Source of the DNA: Xenorhabdus miraniensis
Lineage (GTDB): Bacteria > Pseudomonadota > Gammaproteobacteria > Enterobacterales > Enterobacteriaceae
DNA: 64,000 nt
Assembly (NCBI RefSeq): GCF_002632615.1
Contig: NZ_NITZ01000009.1
Coordinates: forward strand, 82,677-146,676
Direction of reading: 5' to 3'
In this document: one piece after another, positions 56,098-64,000 of the stretch
How positions within the stretch are numbered: position 1 is the stretch's first letter
Layout of the letters: every line of letters starts with the position of its first letter
Position numbers and translations under genes: made by a program
The notes under the pieces: generated by a model
The model's database searches: none
What the model was told of the DNA's origin: nothing
The model's input: only the letters and a program-made list of their open reading frames with translations

Positions 56098-56499
56098 ATG
56101 AAAGCACTCATCGGCGTAATGAATGAAGAACTCATTCGTAAACGTATATTGGCAATAGCCAAAGGGGAATATAAACCACTTTCAGATGAACCCAAGGTCT
56201 GGTTTACCTCCATGATAGCGCTGGCTCAGGTGTTGAGTGAAAATAATATCGCTTTACTTCGTATGATGGATGAGCAGAAGCCAGAGACCATAGCCGAACT
56301 TTCCGGGCTTTCGGGGAGAAAACCTAGCAATTTATCAACTACGTTAAAAACACTTAATCGGCATGGTTTTGTTCGGTTGGAAAAAAATGGAAAAAATGTC
56401 AAACCAATTGCTTTATTTACCGATTTTGAAATAAAGATTGAACAGGATGTTACCGAAAGAATTATGAAAGCCTGCTCAAAAGGTAAAAAAGCTGCCTGA
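56098..56499 (+). CDS. Antitoxin-like winged-helix regulator (HVO_A0114/TumA-type)
   Basis: This 133-residue protein has a winged HTH: ETIAELSGLSGRKPSNLSTTLKTLNRHGFVRLEKNGKNVKP (about 62-103), like MarR/ArsR-type DNA-binding proteins found as partners of DUF6516 toxins. It begins four bases after the end of the broken toxin ORF, the typical toxin-antitoxin spacing. It appears intact and may still bind its own promoter. A terminator follows. Confidence 0.75.
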   Translation: MKALIGVMNEELIRKRILAIAKGEYKPLSDEPKVWFTSMIALAQVLSENNIALLRMMDEQKPETIAELSGLSGRKPSNLSTTLKTLNRHGFVRLEKNGKNVKPIALFTDFEIKIEQDVTERIMKACSKGKKAA

Positions 56500-56531
56500 G
56501 ATTGAATAAGTTCCGACTTTTTTCAGACCGC

Positions 56532-56574
56532 AGCAGCAAACCACCCGCTATAAGGAGGCTTGCTGCTATTTTTA
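56532..56574 (+). terminator. Terminator between the antitoxin gene and dapD
   Basis: AGCAGCAA pairs with TTGCTGCT, followed by ATTTTTAA. It ends the plus-strand antitoxin transcript and may also serve dapD on the other strand. Confidence 0.75.
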
Positions 56575-56578
56575 ATAT

Positions 56579-57403
56579 TTAGTCAATATTTCTCAGTAAT
56601 TCATTAATACCCACTTTGCCACGCGTTTTGGCATCAACCTTTTTCACGATAACGGCGCAATACAGGCTGTAGCTGCCATCTTTCGAAGGCAAATTACCGG
56701 AGACTACAACAGAGCCTGCTGGTACGCGGCCATAATGAATTTCGCCGGTCTCGCGATCATAGATTTTAGTGCTCTGACCGATGTAGACACCCATTGAGAT
56801 CACAGAGCCTTCTTCCACGATAACGCCTTCCACGATTTCAGAACGGGCGCCGATAAAACAGTTATCTTCAATGATGGTCGGATTGGCTTGTAATGGTTCC
56901 AACACACCACCAATACCAACGCCGCCAGATAAATGAACATTTTTGCCGATCTGTGCACAAGAACCGACAGTTGCCCAAGTATCTACCATCGTACCTTCAT
57001 CCACATAAGCACCAAGGTTGACGTAAGATGGCATTAACACAGTGTTACGGGCGATATATGCACCCTGACGGACAGCCGCAGGAGGGACGACACGGAATCC
57101 TTCTTTTTCGAAACGAGCCTGATCATAATCAGCAAATTTCATGGGTACTTTGTCGAAATAGCGGCTTTCAGCGCCTTCCATGACTTGGTTGTCATTAATG
57201 CGGAAGGAGAGCAACACGGCTTTTTTCAGCCATTGGTGAGTGACCCATTGCCCATCGATCTTTTCAGCGACGCGCAGTTTGCCGTTATCGAGCATCTGGA
57301 TGACTTGATTAATAGCATCACGCGTCGTTCCATCAACGGTAGCGGGTGTGATGTTTACGCGATTTTCAAACGCACTTTCGATAGTAGCTTGTAATTGCTG
57401 CAT
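56579..57403 (-). CDS. dapD: Tetrahydrodipicolinate N-succinyltransferase
   Basis: DapD adds a succinyl group to tetrahydrodipicolinate in lysine and meso-diaminopimelate synthesis. It has 274 residues, the normal length. The C-terminal part is a left-handed beta helix of hexapeptide repeats ([31 protein letters not shown]). It lies downstream of glnD on the same strand with a gap of 37 bases. Confidence 0.97.
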   Translation of the reverse strand: MQQLQATIESAFENRVNITPATVDGTTRDAINQVIQMLDNGKLRVAEKIDGQWVTHQWLKKAVLLSFRINDNQVMEGAESRYFDKVPMKFADYDQARFEKEGFRVVPPAAVRQGAYIARNTVLMPSYVNLGAYVDEGTMVDTWATVGSCAQIGKNVHLSGGVGIGGVLEPLQANPTIIEDNCFIGARSEIVEGVIVEEGSVISMGVYIGQSTKIYDRETGEIHYGRVPAGSVVVSGNLPSKDGSYSLYCAVIVKKVDAKTRGKVGINELLRNID

Positions 57404-57440
57404 AATTATGCGGTTCCTAATTTCTGTTAAGAGAATTTTG

Positions 57441-60134
57441 CTATAGTTTATCCCGTGTGTTGAGGGCTTCTGTCAACCTTTCTGATAATTCATCCCTGAT
57501 TTTTTTATGTAATGCGTTTTGATCTTTATCTGCCAGTACAAAAAAATCTTCAACTTGTTCACCAATAGTAGTAATGCGCGCACCATGTAAGGAAACACCC
57601 AATTCAGCGAAAATATTGCCTACCCGTGCCAATAATCCGGGCTGATCTAACGCAATTAATTCCATATAGGAGCGACGAACATTTTTTGTTGGCAAAAAAC
57701 TCACTTTGGTTGGCACATTGAAATGACGTAATTTAGAAGGCAGGCTACGCGCTTTTGGTACTTTAGGATGAGGATCATTCACGACTTTCAGTAAGGCTCG
57801 ACGGATAGGTTCGTGGCGATCAAGAGACAATGGATGACCATTAGGTTCCAAAACGATAAATGTATCCATCGCCATCCCATCACGATTAGTGAAGATTTGG
57901 GCATCATGAACACTTAAATTGCGCCGGTCCAATTCCCCGACAACGGCAGCGAAGAGAGAAGGCCTGTCTTGGCACCAAATAAAAATTTCTGTGCCGCCGT
58001 GAGAAAAAGCGGTGCTGATCAGAACCATTGGTTCCGCAGAGAAAGGGTGGATAAGATGGCTGGCATGCCAGGCTAATTGATCGGGACTGTGACGTAAAAA
58101 ATAATCGGCATGGCAGCGGCCCCAGATATAATGTAATCGTTCTTCGTCAATATTTTCTTGCCGCAGCAGAGCTAATGCCTGTAATCGGTTGTTACGGACA
58201 CGCTCCCGTAAATCAGGCGTATTCTGAATGCCTTGGCGCAATTGGGCTTCAGTGGCGAAATAGAGTTCACGTATCAAGCTTTGCTTCCAACTATTCCAAA
58301 GTTTGGCATTCGTCGCGCAGATATCAGCAACGGTCAGGCAGACCAAATGATTTAAGCGATTTTGATTTTTGACCACACTGGCAAATTGCTGGATAACCTC
58401 AGGATCTTGAATATCCCGCCGCTGGGCAGTGACTGACATCAGCAAATGGTCGCGAACCAGCCATTCCACTAATTCTGCTTCGCGGTTTGTCAGGCCATGC
58501 TGTTGTGCGAATAAGTAAGCATCTTTGGCCCCAAGTTCAGAATGGTCGCCATTGCGCCCTTTGGCGATATCGTGGAAAAAAGCCGCCAGCCGCAAGAGTT
58601 CTGGCTGAAGAAGGCGTGGGTAAAGCTCGACACATAGGGGGTGGATCACGCGGTTGTTTTCGTCAGCAAAGCTTTCCAGTTTTTGCAGTACCCGAATGGT
58701 ATGTTCGTCAACTGTATACGCATGAAAAAGGTCAAATTGCATCTGGCCGACAATGTTGCTCCAATGCGGCATGTAAGCGCCTAGCACGCTATGCCGGTGC
58801 ATCGGGAGCAGGGCGCTTCCGACTGCACGGGGATGGCGTAGAATATCCATGAAAATCTTTCGTGCTTCGGGCAAATCACACAAGGGGGTTGTCAGGTTTC
58901 TACGGGCATAGCGAAGCTGGCGCAATGTTGTGGAATAGATACCTTTGATTTCACGATGTTCAGCCATGTGATAAAACATTTTCAAAATTGACGTGGGATC
59001 ACGGCTAAACAGTGTTTCATCAATTAAATCGATGAGGTTTCCTCGTAGCTGAAACTCAGCGTTCAAGGGACGCGGTTTTTCATTGGGCTGCAATGCCAGA
59101 ATGGCCTCATCAAACAGTTGCAGCAGCATGTTATTCAGTTCACTGACACGACGGGTCATGCGATAGAAATCTTTCATCATCCGTTCGACAGGCTGATTGC
59201 GTTCACCTTCATAGCCAAGCAATTGGGCGACGCTGACCTGACGTTCAAACAACAGTCGATTATCATAGCGGGTAACGACCAAATGCAGTGCAAAACGGAT
59301 ACGCCAGAGAAAATTCTGGCATTCGTTCAATTCGTTGCGCTCTTCCTGAGTCAGGAAGCCAAAACCAACCATTTCATCTAACGATTTTGCCCCAAAATGG
59401 CGGTGAGCAACCCAGAGTAACGTGTGAATATCGCGTAATCCACCCGGGCTACTTTTGATATCAGGTTCCAGATTGTAACTGGTGCCGTGATAACGCTGAT
59501 GACGTTCTTGTTGCTCAGTGAGCTTAGCTGAGAAAAATCGGGCTGATGGCCAGAAATCATCACTGAAAATATATTTCTGCAAGCGCAGAAATAGAGGTAA
59601 GTCCCCATCAATTAAACGGGCTTCAATGAGGTTTGTGGCAATAGTCAGATCGGCAAGCCCTTTTTGTTTACACTCTTCGAACGTTCTGACACTGTGGCCC
59701 ACTTCCAGACGAATATCCCAGAGTAAAGTAATAAATTTTCCGATATGAGCGGATTGTTCTTCACTCAATGGAGATTCACTGAGAATCAGTAGATCAATAT
59801 CGGAAAGAGGGTGCAACTCGCGGCGACCGTAGCCACCTACTGCAATCAGAGAAAGGGAGGCTATCTGGTCAAATCCCTGTTCCTGCCATAATCGTTTTAA
59901 AAGCTGATCAATATAGTCACTGCGAGCATAAATCAGTGCGTTCGGCGAAATGCCCGCCTTAAATGCCTGTTCAAGCCATAGCTGAAATTCATCAATATGT
60001 TGTTTCAGGGCAGGAAGTTGCAGATCGTTGTGGGAAAACTCCACAGGAGAAATGGGCGGAATGGGCGCTTGTGCTAAGGAAATATCGGCTGGCATATGCG
60101 GAAACCTATTATGAGAAAGCTCATGAGGAAACAA
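57441..60134 (-). CDS. glnD: Bifunctional uridylyltransferase/uridylyl-removing enzyme GlnD
   Basis: GlnD uridylylates and deuridylylates PII proteins in response to glutamine. It has 897 residues. The nucleotidyltransferase motif [17 protein letters not shown] (100-116) carries D112 and D114. The HD hydrolase contains [18 protein letters not shown]. Two ACT domains at the C-terminus ([19 protein letters not shown] and [17 protein letters not shown]) sense glutamine. The first 30 residues are not conserved, and M14 (60095) is an alternative start. Confidence 0.96.
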   Translation of the reverse strand: MFPHELSHNRFPHMPADISLAQAPIPPISPVEFSHNDLQLPALKQHIDEFQLWLEQAFKAGISPNALIYARSDYIDQLLKRLWQEQGFDQIASLSLIAVGGYGRRELHPLSDIDLLILSESPLSEEQSAHIGKFITLLWDIRLEVGHSVRTFEECKQKGLADLTIATNLIEARLIDGDLPLFLRLQKYIFSDDFWPSARFFSAKLTEQQERHQRYHGTSYNLEPDIKSSPGGLRDIHTLLWVAHRHFGAKSLDEMVGFGFLTQEERNELNECQNFLWRIRFALHLVVTRYDNRLLFERQVSVAQLLGYEGERNQPVERMMKDFYRMTRRVSELNNMLLQLFDEAILALQPNEKPRPLNAEFQLRGNLIDLIDETLFSRDPTSILKMFYHMAEHREIKGIYSTTLRQLRYARRNLTTPLCDLPEARKIFMDILRHPRAVGSALLPMHRHSVLGAYMPHWSNIVGQMQFDLFHAYTVDEHTIRVLQKLESFADENNRVIHPLCVELYPRLLQPELLRLAAFFHDIAKGRNGDHSELGAKDAYLFAQQHGLTNREAELVEWLVRDHLLMSVTAQRRDIQDPEVIQQFASVVKNQNRLNHLVCLTVADICATNAKLWNSWKQSLIRELYFATEAQLRQGIQNTPDLRERVRNNRLQALALLRQENIDEERLHYIWGRCHADYFLRHSPDQLAWHASHLIHPFSAEPMVLISTAFSHGGTEIFIWCQDRPSLFAAVVGELDRRNLSVHDAQIFTNRDGMAMDTFIVLEPNGHPLSLDRHEPIRRALLKVVNDPHPKVPKARSLPSKLRHFNVPTKVSFLPTKNVRRSYMELIALDQPGLLARVGNIFAELGVSLHGARITTIGEQVEDFFVLADKDQNALHKKIRDELSERLTEALNTRDKL

Positions 60135-60255
60135 ACCATAATGACCAGATTACTGAGAAACACGTGAGATGAACAGGGATTATTGCCAGAGAATGAAGTC
60201 CCTGCGGAGTGAGCAGGAGCTTCATTAATTAGGGGGATACCTGGCATCAAGGCTT

Positions 60256-61053
60256 TTATGCGTTCACCAGTACCGCAGAGATATGGGACTCTTCTTCTTT
60301 TCGCCATGTCATGATTTCACAGCCATTGTCGGTAACGACAATCGTATGCTCATACTGTGCAGACCAGCCACGATCTTTGGTCTTCACTGTCCAGCCATCT
60401 TTCATGGTACGGATGCGGAAATCACCTGCATTTACCATCGGCTCGATGGTGAATGCCATGCCTTTTTGCAGGACGACGCCACCATCATCGGCATCATAAT
60501 GCAGAACGTGAGGTTCTTCGTGGAAGACCCTACCGATACCGTGGCCGCAGTATTCGCGGACAACAGAGTAATCATGACCTTCCACAAACTGCTGAATGGC
60601 TTTACCGATGCTACGCAGGCGAATACCCGGCTTAACCATTTTCAGGGCAAGATACAGGCTTTCCTGTGTCACACGGCACAGGCGTTCACCTTGAATGGTT
60701 GGTTTACCAACGATGAACATTTTGGAAGTATCACCGTGGAACTCTTCTTTGATAACAGTCACATCAATATTGACGATATCGCCTTCTTTCAGCACCTTGT
60801 CATCGCTTGGAATGCCATGACAAACCACGTCATTGACGGAGATACACACGGATTTAGGAAAACCGTGATAGCCCAGACAAGCTGAGATAGCTTGTTGCTT
60901 CCCGGTGATATGTTCGTGACAAATACGATCAAGTTCACCTGTGGTGACACCAGCCTTGATGTAAGGCTCAATCATTTCCAGAACTTCGGCTGCCAGACGT
61001 CCGGCAACACGCATCTTCTGAATGTCTTCTTCTGTTTTGATAGAAATAGCCAT
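60256..61053 (-). CDS. map: Methionine aminopeptidase, type I
   Basis: Map removes the initiator methionine from nascent proteins. It has 265 residues, with all metal and catalytic residues present: H79, D97, D108, H171, E204 and E235. It is divergent from rpsB and upstream of glnD, as in E. coli. Confidence 0.98.
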   Translation of the reverse strand: MAISIKTEEDIQKMRVAGRLAAEVLEMIEPYIKAGVTTGELDRICHEHITGKQQAISACLGYHGFPKSVCISVNDVVCHGIPSDDKVLKEGDIVNIDVTVIKEEFHGDTSKMFIVGKPTIQGERLCRVTQESLYLALKMVKPGIRLRSIGKAIQQFVEGHDYSVVREYCGHGIGRVFHEEPHVLHYDADDGGVVLQKGMAFTIEPMVNAGDFRIRTMKDGWTVKTKDRGWSAQYEHTIVVTDNGCEIMTWRKEEESHISAVLVNA

Positions 61054-61192
61054 GAAATGGGTCCATTTAAGTCGGAAAATTGCCGACCACTTGATATTAA
61101 CTAAGGAAAAATATTGTCAGTAATGGTATCAGCCCACCGAATGTCTGCCAATAACTGTTGGCTGACAGACTACCAGAAAGCAATAACAAATG

Positions 61193-61222
61193 TTGGAGTA
61201 TGGTGGCGGTTTGTGGTATAAA
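61193..61222 (+). promoter_or_regulatory. rpsB promoter
   Basis: TTGGAG, an 18-base spacer and TATAAA are followed by the G/C-rich discriminator GCGCGCC. The G/C-rich discriminator is typical for promoters under stringent (ppGpp) control, as expected for ribosomal protein genes. Confidence 0.75.
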
Positions 61223-61299
61223 GCGCGCCGGTATTCTGTGTAATTGTTTCTGATGTGATGCAGTTCGCAGGGATACTAAATAAACTCATTATGTGTAAA

Positions 61300-62161
<862 letters not shown>

Positions 62162-62216
62162 TAAGGCATGCTCAATTCTTGAGCCCTTATTGACCAGGTA
62201 TTGAAATATATTGGTT

Positions 62217-62241
62217 AGGGGGCCTGTCACGGCCCCCTTTA
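62217..62241 (+). terminator. Intercistronic hairpin between rpsB and tsf
   Basis: AGGGGGCC pairs perfectly with GGCCCCCT around TGTCAC and is followed by only three T residues. It probably gives partial termination. A second hairpin (ATAAGG...CCTTAT with GCTCAA/TTGAGC, 62161-62190) overlaps the rpsB stop region. Confidence 0.75.
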
Positions 62242-62309
62242 CATATCTGATATAGAACTATCCCCGCGGAATATTATCTTCCCGCGAGACACATCGAGGA
62301 ATAAAACAA

Positions 62310-63167
62310 ATGGCTGACATTACCGCTGCTCTGGTAAAAGAACTGCGTGAGCGTACTGGCGCAGGCATGATGGAATGTAAAAAAGCACTGGTTGAAGCAA
62401 ATGGTGATATCGAACTGGCTATCGATAACATGCGTAAATCAGGTCAGGCAAAAGCGGCTAAGAAAGCAGGCCGTGTTGCTGCTGAAGGTGTTATCCTGGT
62501 TGAAGTTGCTGCTGATGCTAAATTCGCAGGTATCGTTGAATTGAACTGTGAAACTGACTTCGTTGCTAAAGACGCAGGCTTCCTGGCGTTTGGTAAAGAA
62601 GTTATTGCTTCCGTTATGGCTGACAAAAACGCTGACATCGAAGCTCTGAAAGCGAAGTTCGAAGAACAGCGTGCTACTCTGGTAGCGAAAATCGGTGAAA
62701 ACATCAACATCCGTCGTGTTGAAATTCTGGAAGGCGAAGCTGTAGGTTCTTACCTGCACGGTGCTCGCATTGGTGTTCTGGTTGCTGCTGAAGGCGCAAG
62801 CGAAGAGCTGATCAAGCACATCGCAATGCACGTTGCTGCAAGCAAACCAGAATATGTAAACCCAACTGACGTTCCTGCTGACGTTGTTGAGCGTGAACAC
62901 CAGATCCAGTTGGACATCGCAATGCAGTCTGGTAAGCCTCGCGAAATCGCAGAGAAAATGGTTTCTGGCCGTATGAACAAATTCACCGGCGAAATCTCTC
63001 TGACTGGTCAGAACTTCGTGATGGATCCAAGCAAATCTGTTGGCGATCTGCTGAAAGAAAACAATGCTAAAGTAATCAACTTCATCCGCTTCGAAGTTGG
63101 TGAAGGTATTGAGAAAGTTGAAGCTGATTTCGCAGCAGAAGTTGCTGCAATGAGTAAACAGTCTTAA
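62310..63167 (+). CDS. tsf: Elongation factor Ts
   Basis: EF-Ts is the guanine nucleotide exchange factor of EF-Tu. It has 285 residues, near the usual 283. The N-terminal UBA-like domain ([16 protein letters not shown]) and the core TDFVAKD motif are intact. Codon use is strongly biased, as in rpsB. Confidence 0.99.
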   Translation: MADITAALVKELRERTGAGMMECKKALVEANGDIELAIDNMRKSGQAKAAKKAGRVAAEGVILVEVAADAKFAGIVELNCETDFVAKDAGFLAFGKEVIASVMADKNADIEALKAKFEEQRATLVAKIGENINIRRVEILEGEAVGSYLHGARIGVLVAAEGASEELIKHIAMHVAASKPEYVNPTDVPADVVEREHQIQLDIAMQSGKPREIAEKMVSGRMNKFTGEISLTGQNFVMDPSKSVGDLLKENNAKVINFIRFEVGEGIEKVEADFAAEVAAMSKQS

Positions 63168-63179
63168 TTTTCTTAAACG

Positions 63180-63206
63180 GAGCCGCCGATTGGCGGTTCT
63201 GTTTTA
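63180..63206 (+). terminator. Rho-independent terminator after tsf
   Basis: GAGCCGCC pairs with GGCGGTTC (one G-T pair) around GATT, followed by TGTTTTAT. It separates tsf from pyrH. Confidence 0.82.
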
Positions 63207-63314
63207 TCTCGACATGAGTTTTTTACATCTGGGCTGAATAGTGCGTGGATGTGTAGTAATTGAATAAACCGTAATAAATCCTCAATAATCCTTATCTGCT
63301 TAGGACTGAACACC

Positions 63315-64000
63315 ATGGCAACCAATGCAAAACCCGTATATCAGAGAATCCTGCTTAAGCTCAGTGGAGAAGCCCTGCAAGGCGAAGAAGGTTTTGGTAT
63401 CGACGCTAGAGTCTTAGACCGCATGGCTCAGGAAATCAAAGAACTGGTTGAGCTGGGTATTCAGGTCGGTGTCGTTATTGGAGGAGGTAACCTGTTTCGT
63501 GGCGCAGGCTTGGCACAAGCAGGTATGAACCGTGTAGTAGGCGATCACATGGGCATGTTGGCGACCGTGATGAACGGCTTGGCGATGCGTGATGCGTTGC
63601 ACCGCGCCTATGTGAACGCTCGTTTGATGTCTGCCATTCCATTGAATGGTGTGTGTGACAACTATAGCTGGGCTGAGGCGATCAGCTTACTGCGTCACGG
63701 TCGCGTTGTTATTTTCTCTGCGGGAACTGGTAACCCGTTCTTTACAACTGATTCCGCTGCATGTCTGCGTGGCATTGAAATTGAAGCGGATGTTGTGTTA
63801 AAAGCAACCAAAGTTGATGGCGTTTATTCCGCTGATCCTGAGAAAGATCCTGAAGCAGAACTCTACCACGAGCTGGCATATCAGGAAGTATTAGAGCGTG
63901 AATTGAAAGTGATGGATCTGGCGGCCTTTACGTTGGCTCGTGACCATAACCTGCCAATTCGTGTTTTTAATATGAACAAACCAGGCGCACTTCGTCGTGT
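63315..64000 (+). CDS. pyrH: UMP kinase (3' end cut by window edge)
   Basis: PyrH phosphorylates UMP to UDP and belongs to the amino acid kinase fold. About 228 of roughly 240 residues are visible: [22 protein letters not shown] at the start, [16 protein letters not shown] for phosphate binding, and [34 protein letters not shown]. The ATG at 63315 matches the E. coli start region. frr is expected to follow outside the window. Confidence 0.98.
   Translation, partial: MATNAKPVYQRILLKLSGEALQGEEGFGIDARVLDRMAQEIKELVELGIQVGVVIGGGNLFRGAGLAQAGMNRVVGDHMGMLATVMNGLAMRDALHRAYVNARLMSAIPLNGVCDNYSWAEAISLLRHGRVVIFSAGTGNPFFTTDSAACLRGIEIEADVVLKATKVDGVYSADPEKDPEAELYHELAYQEVLERELKVMDLAAFTLARDHNLPIRVFNMNKPGALRR

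Noticed and set aside
60283..60885. 200-codon plus-strand ORF opposite map
   Set aside because: It is entirely antisense to a fully conserved map gene and resembles no protein. It is a shadow frame.
62439..62900. Long minus-strand ORFs opposite rpsB and tsf
   Set aside because: Strong codon bias in highly expressed genes leaves the antisense frames open. The amino acid composition is not protein-like.

Overview
This window is a stretch of chromosome from an enterobacterium of the Morganellaceae, most likely Xenorhabdus and possibly Photorhabdus. The housekeeping genes match their Escherichia coli counterparts closely in sequence and mostly in order. The accessory genes are those of insect-associated bacteria: a prtA-inh-prtBCD metalloprotease operon, a cholesterol-oxidase-like flavoprotein, an IS1-type scar and AT-rich islands. 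The assignment is inferred from protein and synteny recognition alone; no database search was run.

Left part (1-25,900). A truncated thiB lies on the minus strand behind a TPP riboswitch. Then come rppH-ptsP, the lgt-thyA pair, and the overlapping run ppdA-ppdB-ygdB-ppdC-recC-ptrA-recB-recD, which links minor pseudopilins to the RecBCD nuclease. They are followed by argA (behind tandem ARG boxes), amiC, three initiator tRNAs (a metZWV-like operon), mltA and tcdA.

Island (26,300-33,430). csdE and csdA are neighbours in E. coli but are separated here by about 7 kb. The insert holds a five-gene minus-strand operon: a membrane desaturase, a proline-dehydrogenase-like enzyme, an ATP-grasp ligase, an MFS transporter and a class V PLP enzyme. 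It also holds a perfect 20-bp palindrome upstream of the operon and a decayed IS1-family copy. The operon reads as a small biosynthetic cluster for a modified amino acid or dipeptide that I do not recognise. It is the best candidate for an undescribed system in this window.

Middle (33,430-46,400). csdA, the sRNA gene gcvB divergent from gcvA, ygdD and rlmM come first. Then follows a complete type I secretion operon: serralysin PrtA, inhibitor Inh, and the ABC, membrane-fusion and outer-membrane proteins. A second, strongly diverged serralysin paralogue sits behind it. The prtA leader carries a GGA-loop hairpin of the kind CsrA binds.

Right part (46,400-64,000). xni, ppnN and queF are followed by a short hypothetical ORF, a cholesterol-oxidase-like enzyme and syd. 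The unannotated sRNA gene csrB lies next, with an upstream UvrY/SirA box, then yqcC, truC and yqcA. After a synteny breakpoint relative to E. coli come yaeH, a broken toxin with an intact antitoxin-like regulator, dapD-glnD-map on the minus strand, and rpsB-tsf-pyrH on the plus strand with pyrH cut by the window edge.

A recurrent feature is short tandem duplication. Ten loci carry 15-20-bp units repeated two to five times, often at gene ends or inside signal sequences.
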